Shown in pieces: positions 15,748-24,788 of a DNA stretch of 64,000 bases. Below the pieces are notes generated by a model. It did no database searches, had not been told where the DNA came from, and saw only the letters and a program-made list of their open reading frames with translations. Both the position numbers and the translations under genes were made by a program. The DNA is from Halieaceae bacterium UBA6060 (GTDB lineage: Bacteria > Pseudomonadota > Gammaproteobacteria > Pseudomonadales > Halieaceae), in contig DIYG01000167.1 of NCBI GenBank assembly GCA_002428935.1, forward strand, positions 235-64,234. Direction: 5' to 3'. Position 1 is the first letter of the stretch. Every line of letters begins with the position of its first letter.

Positions 15748-17631
15748 CTAAAGCCGCTCCACCCTAGCAGGCACATGCTTATGCCAGGGAGTCCCTGCGA
15801 TGGGATCTCGCCACTGCGCATCGGTCAGCTCGTTCGGTGCCAGCCCCTTGGTTACGTATTGGTCATCGTCGCCGCGGATACTCAATCCCGCTCCGTTGGG
15901 TAACGACACGTGTCCAGGCTGCATACGTTCAGAAACGGTGATTTCTGCGATGCCGCTACCTCTGGGTGTTATGACGCGAACTTGTGAACCCGTATTGCAG
16001 CCGAGTTTATCGGCATCTGCTGGTGACATAGCCAGGGACGCATACACGCCCTTTTTGTGCCAGGCCGTATCCCGGACGATCGTATTCGTAGTTTCCGATC
16101 GGCGCTCGCCGGCGGACAAAACAAACGGAAACTCGGCATCAATGCTCGGTAGCGCATCTATAGTTGCGAGTTCCTGGAGCAGCTCCGGAATCGCCAGTGC
16201 TTCCAGCAAGCGCGCGTGAATCTCGGCCTCGGGTAGCGTGCCTTTTAGCGGTGGAAAAATGGGGTGACGTAAGTGAAAAGTGTTTCGCGGAGTTTCAAAG
16301 TTGAAAAAGGTTGCTTCGACCTTTTCGTACTGACTGCTCGCTGGAAGTACATAATCAGCTTCCCGGGCTGTCTCTGTCATGGCTACATCGATCACCACGG
16401 ATACGTCCAAATGGCGCATGGCGTCCCGGAGTCGCTGGATGTCCGCCACCGAATGAACCGGGTTTCCACTATCGACAATCATCGCGCGGTACGCATCGGG
16501 ATGATCCGCGAGAATCTCATCGGCCATGATATTGCAGGGAATCAAGCCGGTGATTACTCGCTCCTTGAGCACCGGCGACCGTCGCTCCTTTGCGTTGACA
16601 CGAACCAGAGGCACAAGGGGAACAAAGGGCGAGTAGCAGCCTTTGCGAGCGAAGTGACCCGTGGTAAGCCAAAGGAGGCGTTGTAACCAGCTGTTGAGGG
16701 TCGAATGCACGGACATCTGAATGCCCAGATCCTCGTAGGTCGAGAAGCTCTCAGCCTTCGCGATCACGCTTGCTACCTCACGGAGAATTCCCTCCTCGAC
16801 ACCACACCGCCGGGCGTAGGAACCGACATTGATCGGGGAAAAGCCGGCCTCAATCGCCTTATAACCGCTGGTGTGTCGGTCTATCCACGCTCGATCTATT
16901 AGGTTTTCCTGGACGAGAATCGCCACCAAGGCAGAAAGACACCAGGCGTCCGTGCCCGGTTTAACTTGCAAGTGATAGTCCGCTTTCTCCGCGGTCTCGG
17001 ACACCCGCGGGTCAATAACGATGAGACTGCGCTCGGGATCTTTTTCGATCTCGCGAATGACCGCCCGGGCCCGGGCGATGCCGTGGGATTGCCAGGGGTT
17101 CTTGCCGATCATCATGGAAACCTGGGCGTGCTCGAAGTCGCCTCGACCCATGGTTCCAAGCATGGCCCCAGACACCCAAAACTCTCCGGTTTTCTCTTGC
17201 GCCAGCGCGCTGCTGCGGTAACGCACGCCAAGGGCTTTCAGCCAGCTATTGGCATAACCGCCACCCAGGTGATTCCCCTGACCGCCGCCCCCGTAGTACA
17301 AAATGCGCTCGCCACCGAACTGATCCCTCACTTGAGTAAACTTCTCGGCCACTTCACGGATGGCCGTATCCCAGTCGATGGCTTCATAGCTACCATCGTC
17401 GCGGCGTCGCATGGGACTCGTTAGGCGATCCGGAGAATTCTGGTAGTAGTCCAGGCGCTGGGTCTTTTCACAAACGTAACCCTCAGACACGGGATGAGCT
17501 TTATCGCCGATGATCTTGCTTATATGGCTACCGTCCGTACGGACTTTGATACCGCAATTCAGCTCGCACAGGATGCAGGCCGTGCTCTTGAGGTCTGCGT
17601 TGTTGTTTTGTCGCTTGTTTGTATCGCTCAT
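15748..17631 (-). CDS. Molybdopterin oxidoreductase, DMSO-reductase family, with one [4Fe-4S] cluster
   Basis: A 627-residue enzyme of the formate-dehydrogenase/nitrate-reductase superfamily. The N-terminal cluster motif is Cys19-x2-Cys22-x3-Cys26-x27-Cys54. Molybdopterin-binding segments follow (RILYYGGGGQGNHLGG, MMIGKNPWQSHG, SLIVIDPRVSETA, and the C-terminal VSLPNGAGLSIRGDD). There is no Tat signal, so it is cytoplasmic. At the place where formate dehydrogenase has Sec/Cys, the sequence reads ALAQEKTGEF (residues 143-151), with no Cys, Ser or Asp in the expected spot. No partner subunit lies nearby. The start is ATG 17631; the in-frame codon at 17661 is less likely. The substrate cannot be told from sequence. 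Confidence 0.85.
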   Translation of the reverse strand: MSDTNKRQNNNADLKSTACILCELNCGIKVRTDGSHISKIIGDKAHPVSEGYVCEKTQRLDYYQNSPDRLTSPMRRRDDGSYEAIDWDTAIREVAEKFTQVRDQFGGERILYYGGGGQGNHLGGGYANSWLKALGVRYRSSALAQEKTGEFWVSGAMLGTMGRGDFEHAQVSMMIGKNPWQSHGIARARAVIREIEKDPERSLIVIDPRVSETAEKADYHLQVKPGTDAWCLSALVAILVQENLIDRAWIDRHTSGYKAIEAGFSPINVGSYARRCGVEEGILREVASVIAKAESFSTYEDLGIQMSVHSTLNSWLQRLLWLTTGHFARKGCYSPFVPLVPLVRVNAKERRSPVLKERVITGLIPCNIMADEILADHPDAYRAMIVDSGNPVHSVADIQRLRDAMRHLDVSVVIDVAMTETAREADYVLPASSQYEKVEATFFNFETPRNTFHLRHPIFPPLKGTLPEAEIHARLLEALAIPELLQELATIDALPSIDAEFPFVLSAGERRSETTNTIVRDTAWHKKGVYASLAMSPADADKLGCNTGSQVRVITPRGSGIAEITVSERMQPGHVSLPNGAGLSIRGDDDQYVTKGLAPNELTDAQWRDPIAGTPWHKHVPARVERL

Positions 17632-17759
17632 GCTCAAGCCTCTGCTTTTCCAGGGCGGCACCCCTACTCCGGCTCAGTGACCTGCACCGTTCAGGTCTGG
17701 CGCTCGGTTTCGATTTAGTACTTATCGAGCAACTATAGCCATAAATGAGCCCGTTGTTG

Positions 17760-17775
17760 CATGCATTTATGCATG
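17760..17775. promoter_or_regulatory. Perfect 16-bp dyad between divergent genes
   Basis: CATGCAT-TT-ATGCATG is a perfect inverted repeat with 7-base arms. It lies 128 bases upstream of the molybdopterin gene and 97 bases upstream of the outer-membrane-like gene, a fitting place for a shared operator. No regulator gene is adjacent. Confidence 0.5.
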
Positions 17776-17871
17776 GCAGCTAACGGATTGGCGCTTTTTC
17801 ACGCTCATCGTTAGCATGTTCCCTGTGAACTCACACCACTTTTCTCCGCAGACGGAATAGCCGCTACACCA

Positions 17872-18942
17872 ATGGCTCTTACAGGGTTTCCTCTTGCTCT
17901 CGTGAGGATACGGCAGTCCCTCACAGGCCCGACATTCTTTCTGGCCTGGTTGCTCCTCGCCTACCCCTGTCACGCCCAAGTTGAAGGTGACAAGCCCCCT
18001 GCCCCCGATCTCGCTTTGCTTGAAGAAGCAATCGATCCCGAGAGCATCGGTATGGCGGACATCGATACGGAACAACCGCCCCACTGGCTGGACAGCGGTC
18101 ATGAGTACGCTACCAATCGTGCTCAGGCCCTGGCGCAGTGGACCGATGCGTTCTTCGGTGCGCCGGTCCAGGACACGGAGCGAGCCGAATCCTTTATGCG
18201 CGTGATCGTCTCCGACGATTGGGACTGGGAGGACAATCACGACTTTAAGATGCGCGTGCGTGGGCAGGTGAACTTGCCGGGTATTTCCCGCCGGGCAGAT
18301 CTGGTCTTCAACGGTGTCGATGAGGGGAACACCGCCGGAGATGACACGGCAACGGATACGGATGGGGTCGGCCTGAGAATCAACGTCCGGGACAAGAGAC
18401 ACAGCCGCGTAGACGCCACCCTGGGAGTCAGTTCCGGGCCGGCCCTGGTACCGGGGGTCCGCTATCGTTACCAACGCCCCATCAGTGATAATGCCTGGGG
18501 GCGGTTCACCACGCGGCTGCAGTATGACACCAGCGATGGGGTCATTAGCGTGGCGGAATTGGGTCTGAATCGCTACGTGAGTGAAGGGTCTCTTTTACGG
18601 TGGAAGGCGCGAGCGCGCTATCGAGAAGACAAAGGCTTCTGGGATTGGCGATCCAGCCTTCGTTACCGCCAGTGGCTTAACGACCATGATGCTTACCCTA
18701 GTGCTATCGAGTATTTCATCGGTTTTTCCGGTCGCGATGACCCTGAAGCCTTTACCAGCAGCACGCGCTTGGGTTTCGTTTATCGTCGGCAATTCCTGCG
18801 CAAGTTTTTATTCTACGAAATAGAACCCAACTACGATCTGCGAAAAGACCAGGTGACGGAGAAGCGTCGCTGGGTGCCCGGTATCGTGCTCCGCCTGGAG
18901 GTCATGTTCGATAGAAACCTGGTTCGGGGCAGAAGTTCTTAA
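17872..18942 (+). CDS. Exported protein, probable outer-membrane beta-barrel
   Basis: A 356-residue protein I cannot assign to a named family. The N-terminus has a hydrophobic signal segment ending in LLLAYPCHAQ (cleavage about residue 36). The second half has alternating aromatic/polar strands (GVRYRYQRPISDNAWGRF, TRLQYDTSDGVISVAELGL, LRYRQWLND, TRLGFVYRRQFLRKFLFYEI) typical of an outer-membrane barrel. The start ATG 17872 gives a long n-region; GTG 17902 is an alternative. A long open frame on the other strand over the same bases is a shadow. Confidence 0.65.
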   Translation: MALTGFPLALVRIRQSLTGPTFFLAWLLLAYPCHAQVEGDKPPAPDLALLEEAIDPESIGMADIDTEQPPHWLDSGHEYATNRAQALAQWTDAFFGAPVQDTERAESFMRVIVSDDWDWEDNHDFKMRVRGQVNLPGISRRADLVFNGVDEGNTAGDDTATDTDGVGLRINVRDKRHSRVDATLGVSSGPALVPGVRYRYQRPISDNAWGRFTTRLQYDTSDGVISVAELGLNRYVSEGSLLRWKARARYREDKGFWDWRSSLRYRQWLNDHDAYPSAIEYFIGFSGRDDPEAFTSSTRLGFVYRRQFLRKFLFYEIEPNYDLRKDQVTEKRRWVPGIVLRLEVMFDRNLVRGRSS

Positions 18943-19006
18943 GAAGCTATCCGTCGCAGAGCCCGATCAAGGTGCGTCTATTAGCGTGACCGCTCTCATA
19001 AGGCAT

Positions 19007-19864
19007 TCAGTATCGCGGCGCGGGGATCCAGGGCGATTTCTTTAGGTGTTCGTGCTCTTCCGGCAAGACGGGGTCATAGGGCGCATCGAAGCTGAATGGA
19101 GCCTCATCGGGCGACCATTCGTTCACATGCTCACCGCCGAGAAAGCGGATCAGTGCCACGCAACCCCAGCGGGTCCCGAAGGGGCCATGGGCAATACCCG
19201 GCGGACGCCAGAAGTAACTGCCGGGAAACATTTCACCTTGTGGGCCCACGAGAGAGCCCGCGATGACATAGGCCTCCTCCACCACGGGGTGACTCTCTCG
19301 AGGTCCACGCGCTCCTGGCGGTTCCGAGTGCGGCAATATCATCGACAGGAAAGTCCGTTCTCCGGTGGTTTCATCTTTGCGTAGGTCTTTCCGAGAAATA
19401 CCCAGATGCCTGAGCTTTTCATCGTTGAGGGTCATGTCCCAGGGCATGCGCAGTACGTCCAGGTAGGGGGTTGCCCGGGATCGCGCTCGTTCATCGTCGG
19501 CGGAGCGACCGCCGTAAGCGACAGGCTCGGCGGAGAAAAGACTCAGTACCACGGCTCCTTTGGGAGAGTACAGGCGGTCATGACTGAAACCCGCAGGGAA
19601 ATACGCGTAGCTGTCTGGACCAAAAAGCTGGTCACCAAAGCCGATCTCGCCGTCCAACACATAGAACTCTTCATCCGCATCCAGGTACTCCGGACCTTCA
19701 CGATACCAACCTGCGGGATAGCGGATCAGCGTTGAACAGGCACCCGTATCCGGGTCACGACTTAGGTATTTGTACTCCGCGTCGGGTCGGGCTCGTCCCG
19801 GACCAATGCGCTGCCAGGGCAGCATCTGCGCCTGAAGAAACTCTATGTAGGGTCGATCAAACAA
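19007..19864 (-). CDS. Two-cupin-domain protein
   Basis: A 285-residue bicupin. The first cupin is marked by EEFYVLDGEIGFGDQ and YFPAGFSHDR, the second by HPVVEEAYVIAGSLVGPQG and WRPPGIAHGPFGTRWG, so both halves have Glu/His residues able to bind a metal. The start is probably TTG 19864: the TAA of the aminotransferase ends 5 bases before it, and an AGGAGG sits inside that gene's last codons (Gly-Gly), 12 bases ahead. The longer open frame to 20044 has no cupin likeness. The pairing suggests an aldehyde or amine-derived substrate, but that is a guess. Confidence 0.8.
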   Translation of the reverse strand: MFDRPYIEFLQAQMLPWQRIGPGRARPDAEYKYLSRDPDTGACSTLIRYPAGWYREGPEYLDADEEFYVLDGEIGFGDQLFGPDSYAYFPAGFSHDRLYSPKGAVVLSLFSAEPVAYGGRSADDERARSRATPYLDVLRMPWDMTLNDEKLRHLGISRKDLRKDETTGERTFLSMILPHSEPPGARGPRESHPVVEEAYVIAGSLVGPQGEMFPGSYFWRPPGIAHGPFGTRWGCVALIRFLGGEHVNEWSPDEAPFSFDAPYDPVLPEEHEHLKKSPWIPAPRY

Positions 19865-19869
19865 AGTGT

Positions 19870-21225
19870 TTACGAGCCTCCTATCGCTAAACCTTCTCGT
19901 GTGACGTGGTCGAGGGTCCGATCCAGGGCAACGGTCAGTTTGTCCACCAGCTCGTTGACCTGCTCTTCGGTGATAATCAATGGTGGGCAGATAGCGATGG
20001 TATTGCCCCCCAGGGCTCGCAATATCAGTCCCTGCGCTTCGCACTGCTGTTGGCAGTAGGCGCCCACCCCATTGCCCTTAAACGGGCGTCGGGTCTCGCG
20101 ATCCGCTACCAGCTCGACAGCGCCGATAAGCGCCATCCCCCGAACCTCGCCGACCAGGGGATGCTCCCTTAGGTCATTTAGACGCGCCTGCAGATGGCTC
20201 CCTACCGTCGCAGCGTGGTCGAACACCCGATCCCGCTGGTAGATATCCAACACCTTTGAAGCCACCGCGCAGCCGACCGGGTGGCCACTATAGGTGTAGC
20301 CGTGTCCGAAAACGCCCACGTCGTTTACCGGTTCGATCATGGCGTCATAGATCTCGCCGGGAATCACCGCCGCACTCACCGGGATGTAGGCCGATGACAG
20401 CGCCTTGGCCAAAGACATCATTTTTGGCTGCATACCCAGAGCCGTGGCACCGAAATCCGTTCCCAGGCGTCCAAAGCCGCAAATTACCTCATCTGACCAA
20501 AGCATTATTTGATATTTATCAAGTACCTCTGAGACCTTCTTAAAGTAGGAACTGGGAGGAACGATCACCCCACCGGCGCCGTTCACGGGCTCTGCGATGA
20601 AGGCCGCGATGGTCTCGGGGCCCTCTTCAAGAATCAGCTCTTCAAGCTCCCGAGCCCGACGCTCGGCAAAGGCGTCTTCCGTCTCGCCGGGCAGGGCCTC
20701 GCGATAGAAATGCGGTGAGCCGGTTCTTAGTATCCCGAGGGCGTCAAAGGGCAGCCCAAAGTGCGCGTGGTTCGCGGGGAGCCCCGTAAGGGCCGCCGAA
20801 GCGAGCGTAACCCCGTGATAGCCCTTGTCCCGGGCGATGATTTTGTGACGCTTGGGCTGCCCCGTGGCATTTGCGAAATAGCGTAGAAGCTTGATCTGCG
20901 TGTCGTTGGCATCGGAGCCAGAGCTGCCGAGGAATACCCTTGCATCCTTGATGGGTACCATCTGGGCAATCTTATCGGCGAGTTCCATCGCCGCTGGGTG
21001 GGTTTTGCCGCCGAACATGTGGCTAAAAGTGAGCGTACGCATCTGCTCTGTCGCGCACTCGATGACTTCTTCGTTGCCATAGCCCAGGGCCGTGCACCAT
21101 AAGCCCGCCATCCCTTCGAGATAGCGTCGACCCTGATCGTCGTAAACGTAAACACCTTCTCCGCGGGTGACTACCAGCTGTTCCGTGGCTTTGAAGTTCG
21201 TTGTTGGGTAGATCATCTGAGTCAT
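19870..21225 (-). CDS. Class III (omega) aminotransferase, PLP-dependent
   Basis: A 451-residue fold-type I aminotransferase. Visible features are GSSGSDANDTQIKL for cofactor phosphate binding, SDEVICGFGR with Asp245, the Schiff-base lysine Lys274 in SLAKALSSAY, and GYTYSGHPVGCAVA. It is of the group acting on omega-amino acids, polyamines or aromatic amines with pyruvate; the exact donor cannot be read from the sequence. The start ATG follows an AAGGAG-like site. Its last codons supply the ribosome-binding site of the cupin gene. Confidence 0.9.
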   Translation of the reverse strand: MTQMIYPTTNFKATEQLVVTRGEGVYVYDDQGRRYLEGMAGLWCTALGYGNEEVIECATEQMRTLTFSHMFGGKTHPAAMELADKIAQMVPIKDARVFLGSSGSDANDTQIKLLRYFANATGQPKRHKIIARDKGYHGVTLASAALTGLPANHAHFGLPFDALGILRTGSPHFYREALPGETEDAFAERRARELEELILEEGPETIAAFIAEPVNGAGGVIVPPSSYFKKVSEVLDKYQIMLWSDEVICGFGRLGTDFGATALGMQPKMMSLAKALSSAYIPVSAAVIPGEIYDAMIEPVNDVGVFGHGYTYSGHPVGCAVASKVLDIYQRDRVFDHAATVGSHLQARLNDLREHPLVGEVRGMALIGAVELVADRETRRPFKGNGVGAYCQQQCEAQGLILRALGGNTIAICPPLIITEEQVNELVDKLTVALDRTLDHVTREGLAIGGS

Positions 21226-21419
21226 GCCGGACTCCTTTGGTCATGAATAAGAACGGCACCGATGATCGCACAAAATATCTCTACTAATTCGGGACCATGT
21301 CTCTTGTTTGCCCCTGCCCCACGGGGCTGACCTGACGAACGCCGTTACTTTCCATTACCATTCAAAAGAGTGTTCGCCTTAGACCGCGGTACCCCATAGC
21401 ATCCCGACAGGTTCGGACT

Positions 21420-22175
21420 ATGCGCATAGCAGTGGCAAGCTTCTCGACTCGCGGCGCCGTGGCGGCGCTCTTGGGTCTCTTCGCACCGGTTCTCTTTGCC
21501 GAGACCTGTGCTGTCGAACACCATCGGCTGACCGCTGGTCTCACTCGCGAGGTGGAGTACGCAGCTCGGGTCTACGAACCCGGCTACCGGTTTACGCTGG
21601 GCGGTTTTTCCTGGGAGTTGGTTCGCACCCGGTTTACCGACGTACACGGTGATCGTCGTTTTGCGGTCACCTACCCCGTACTACTCGACGAACACGATGA
21701 CCCCGCCTGGCGGGATTTCTTTGTGTCCGTGCAAACTCGTGAAAGCGACGGCATCGCCTGTAATGACGTGTTGTTTCGCGATGACAGTCCGGTCCATCGC
21801 TTGCAGGTGAGCGATGATTCCAGTTCGGTTATCCGTTTCGGTGATTTGGATCGAAAGGCGAAACGCCTGGAGTCGAGGCGCAAGCTCGTAACAGAGATGC
21901 GCGTGCGCACGGACGGTACTGAAGTGATCATCGCCACGGGCTTCGACGCGCACCGAAGCCTGAACATATCCGGCTGCGCGAATGGCTTTGATGACAGCTT
22001 TGGTTTTGTCGAATATCAGCCTGGGCAGGTGCAGGTGACTTGTTATCCTTCGGACCCCGACAACCAAGACTACGTCGATGAAATCGATTGGCACGTGGAC
22101 TATCAGTGGCCGCAGAATCCACCGGCCCTGATCGATGAGTTGATCGACTACGTTTATGTTGAACCCCTTAGCTGA
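21420..22175 (+). CDS. Exported hypothetical protein
   Basis: A 251-residue protein not recognised. The signal peptide (residues 1-27, ending PVLFAETC) points to the periplasm. The mature part contains four or five Cys and acidic stretches; the rest shows no known motif. It stands alone, divergent from the aminotransferase gene and convergent with the uracil-DNA-glycosylase-like gene. Confidence 0.65.
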   Translation: MRIAVASFSTRGAVAALLGLFAPVLFAETCAVEHHRLTAGLTREVEYAARVYEPGYRFTLGGFSWELVRTRFTDVHGDRRFAVTYPVLLDEHDDPAWRDFFVSVQTRESDGIACNDVLFRDDSPVHRLQVSDDSSSVIRFGDLDRKAKRLESRRKLVTEMRVRTDGTEVIIATGFDAHRSLNISGCANGFDDSFGFVEYQPGQVQVTCYPSDPDNQDYVDEIDWHVDYQWPQNPPALIDELIDYVYVEPLS

Positions 22176-22235
22176 GGGTTTGACTCCATCTTTACGCAGG
22201 CGGCGGATGGGCCCTTAGCACCGTAGGGAACCGAT

Positions 22236-22826
22236 TTATCGCAGTGCCTGCCGCACCTGCTCTTGCAGCGCGGGTATGACCTCGCCTTCAAACCAGGGAT
22301 GGTTTTTGAACCAACGCTGGTTCCGGGGGCTGGGATGGGGAGCGATAAATCGCTCCGGGGCGTGGTCGCGCCAGCGAGCGATAATCTCCGCGAGACTCCC
22401 CTTCTCTTGCGGTAGATGCCAGGCGATGGCATAGCGCCCCAGGATCACCGTCAGCTTTACGTCGGTTAACTGGGCGAGCAACGGTGCTCGCCAGGCGTCG
22501 GCGCATTCCCGGCGCGGCGGCAGATCACCACCCTTTCCCGTACCGGGGTAGCAAAACCCCATGGGCAATAGCGCCAGCTGCTGCGCGTCGTAAAAGATAG
22601 TCCGGTCAACCCCGAGCCAAGATCTGAGTCGGTCACCGCTTGGATCATCAAAAGGAATTCCAGATGCATGCACTCGGCGTCCGGGTGCCTGGCCCACGAT
22701 CAAGACGCGGGATTTCGGATGGGCCTGAAATACAGGCCTCACGCCGTGGGGTAGTTCCTCAGCGCATAGCTGACAGTTGCGAACATCCCTCGCCAGCGCG
22801 TCAAATACGGGGATTGAGGAGTTCAG
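22236..22826 (-). CDS. Uracil-DNA glycosylase superfamily protein, probable CTG start
   Basis: The core has the superfamily's motif 1 (VLIVGQAPGRRVHASGIPF), GVDRTIFYD, GFCYPGTGKGGDLPPR and the terminal HPSPRNQRWFKNHPWF. The first ordinary start in frame is GTG 22742, but the same frame upstream encodes ALARDVRNCQLCAEELPHGV, which is just the cysteine-containing N-terminus such proteins have. Between the upstream in-frame stop and GTG 22742 there is no ATG, GTG or TTG. A CTG at 22826-22824 overlaps the TGA of the tauD-like gene as CTGA, so I propose it as the start (196 residues). Whether it removes uracil from DNA is unknown. Confidence 0.75.
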   Translation of the reverse strand: MNSSIPVFDALARDVRNCQLCAEELPHGVRPVFQAHPKSRVLIVGQAPGRRVHASGIPFDDPSGDRLRSWLGVDRTIFYDAQQLALLPMGFCYPGTGKGGDLPPRRECADAWRAPLLAQLTDVKLTVILGRYAIAWHLPQEKGSLAEIIARWRDHAPERFIAPHPSPRNQRWFKNHPWFEGEVIPALQEQVRQALR

Positions 22827-23671
22827 AGACCGCCCGCGCCAATGGTGGTGCGATGGAGCAAACGATCGTGGCCCTCATAGCCACCGGTGGCCTTGTGTAA
22901 AAGACAACGGTTGTCCCACATGATCAGCATGCCCTCTTCCCAGCGATGGGCATATTGGAATTCTTCCTTGGTTTGCCAGGCATACAGTTCCAACAGCAGT
23001 TCCAGAGCAGATTCGTCTTCCATACCCTCGATACCAATGATGTATCCAAGGCAGCTATACAAGGACGCTCGCCCCGTTTCGCTATGGCGGCGGATCAGTG
23101 GATGCTGCTGTGTGGCTACGGCGTCGGAAGACGGACGAATATCCATGCTGCGATCGCTGGCGGCATCCTTATCACCGTAAAGACCGTCAGGAGCATAGCC
23201 AATCTTTGCCGAGTGAACGGCGGTCAATCCCTCAATACGCGAACGCAACTTGGCGGGCATGGCGTAAAGAGCCGCGTGCTGGTTGGCAAACAGCGTGTCG
23301 CCCCCCGTGGGAGGGATTGTCAGCCCCAGGAGACAAGTGCCGATCGGCGGTGTGGCCTGGAAGCTCCAGTCGCTGTGCCACGCTTCGGCGAAAATCGGTG
23401 CCGTTTCCGCAGCACCCCGCTGCACCGCAATGACGTGATCCCTACCCGGGATAGGCGCGATAAACGGATCATCGCCAAAGGGGCCAAAGTAGCCCGTAAA
23501 TCGCTCCAGGTCGTCATCACTCAGGTCCTGATCGACGAAGCTCAAAACATGATGTTGCAGCCAGGCCTGACGAAGCTCTGCCACGCTTTCCTCATCCAGG
23601 GCTTTAGACAAATCGATACCCCTGATCTGTGCCCCGCAGGCCTCTGCGGACGGAGTGATCTCGATTCCCAT
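22823..23671 (-). CDS. TauD/TfdA-family Fe(II)/2-oxoglutarate dioxygenase
   Basis: A 282-residue non-haem iron oxygenase. The iron triad is readable: His99 and Asp101 in AWHSDWSF, and His259 in CLLHKAT; Arg270 or Arg274 in DRLLHRTT would bind 2-oxoglutarate. It has the length of TauD, but its substrate (taurine, other sulfonate, ester or acid) cannot be told. There are no sulfonate transporter genes nearby. Its TGA is shared with the proposed CTG start of the next gene. Confidence 0.88.
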   Translation of the reverse strand: MGIEITPSAEACGAQIRGIDLSKALDEESVAELRQAWLQHHVLSFVDQDLSDDDLERFTGYFGPFGDDPFIAPIPGRDHVIAVQRGAAETAPIFAEAWHSDWSFQATPPIGTCLLGLTIPPTGGDTLFANQHAALYAMPAKLRSRIEGLTAVHSAKIGYAPDGLYGDKDAASDRSMDIRPSSDAVATQQHPLIRRHSETGRASLYSCLGYIIGIEGMEDESALELLLELYAWQTKEEFQYAHRWEEGMLIMWDNRCLLHKATGGYEGHDRLLHRTTIGAGGL

Positions 23672-23774
23672 GGGAATACCTCCTGCGTTATCGCTCTGCA
23701 GACCAGTGTAGCAGGCGCTTTTTGCTTGAGGGCTTCAAGTTTGCGGTGCTCATGCGAAGGACTTAAGTACGGCC

Positions 23775-24788
23775 TCAGAGCCCTCGTCGCACGCCCAGGA
23801 GGAAGGTCACATCGGGTGCAGTTCCCACGCTTAAGTCTTCGCTGAAGTGTGCGTCTATGGCCCAGCCCTGGGCGGGCTGCCAACGAAAACCGAGCGTTCC
23901 CCATAGAGGGGTACCATTTTCTGCCAGGGGTTCTCGCTGGTAGATTTCCTCGTGTATATCGAGCTGCGCAAGGAGCGCGAGCTGCGGAAGGAGTTCCCAC
24001 GCAATGGAGACACCAGCATAGACGGTCTGTTCATCCATACCCGGATCAAAGCTCGAACTCCCAAGGTCCGTCACGCCGGCTTGTAGATGGCAGCTCAGGG
24101 ATGCGACGAGGCAATGTCCGCTACTGTATCGCAGACCGACGCTGTAGCTGGTATCGCCGCTACCGGTGAAATCCTCAACATCTCCGGTGTCCAGCTTTAC
24201 CTGCGCCACAGCGCTCAGGGTCCAGTTCTCTCGTTCCAGGAGTCTGGCCGAAAGACCCAGCTCTACATCCCCAAGACCGGACACATCGTCATCGAGGAGA
24301 AATCCGTCGCTACCATTTAAAAGGTAGCGCAGGGCGTCCTGAGGCTGCTCCGGTCTCGCGCCGTCTGGAAGACCCCAGAAATCGTGCCAGCCATCGATGA
24401 GAGAATCGAAGGAACCACCCAGGTGCCGCACATAGGGCAGACTCACAAAAGCGCCAAATCCCTTGCCCAAACCCACATCAACGCGTAGATCGTGACGTTG
24501 GGTTTCCCCGTCGTATTCTAAAACCCGGTTGCCGCCGGACTCGCGAACAGAATGGCTCGCCCAATGGAGCGTCCAGCCCAGGTCAAAAGACCCTGCCGCC
24601 GGAATACGCGCGTTACCCATTACAGGAATGCCGAGATTGCCGTAGACCGGTGTCAGATTGCGACTGGCCACGGGCGCTCGCAGGCGATCAGCTGTCGACT
24701 CTTCGGCGCTTGCGGCCCCAACTCCGGCCCTAAACAACGTACCAGCGGCCAACAGGAGAACACTGCAATGGGTTATGGTGTTGCGCAT
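23775..24788 (-). CDS. DUF3187 outer-membrane-like protein
   Basis: A 337-residue exported protein with a signal peptide ending near GVGAASAEE. It is built of beta-strands with the DUF3187 start (NLTPVYGNLGIPVMGNARIP, later FGAFVSLPYVRHLGG) and ends in an aromatic/hydrophobic strand, so an outer-membrane barrel is likely. Function unknown. Its ATG (24788-24786) shares the CATG tetranucleotide with the divergent ureD start. Confidence 0.8.
   Translation of the reverse strand: MRNTITHCSVLLLAAGTLFRAGVGAASAEESTADRLRAPVASRNLTPVYGNLGIPVMGNARIPAAGSFDLGWTLHWASHSVRESGGNRVLEYDGETQRHDLRVDVGLGKGFGAFVSLPYVRHLGGSFDSLIDGWHDFWGLPDGARPEQPQDALRYLLNGSDGFLLDDDVSGLGDVELGLSARLLERENWTLSAVAQVKLDTGDVEDFTGSGDTSYSVGLRYSSGHCLVASLSCHLQAGVTDLGSSSFDPGMDEQTVYAGVSIAWELLPQLALLAQLDIHEEIYQREPLAENGTPLWGTLGFRWQPAQGWAIDAHFSEDLSVGTAPDVTFLLGVRRGL

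Noticed and set aside
17767..18474. 235-residue open frame antisense to the barrel-like gene
   Set aside because: The plus-strand frame has a signal peptide and strand pattern; this one has no family likeness and an unconvincing start.
22823..23671. TauD-like gene as a 2-oxoglutarate-dependent xanthine hydroxylase linked to the purine block
   Set aside because: It is on the other strand, separated by DUF3187, and xdhABC already supplies xanthine oxidation; nothing in the active-site region points to purines.
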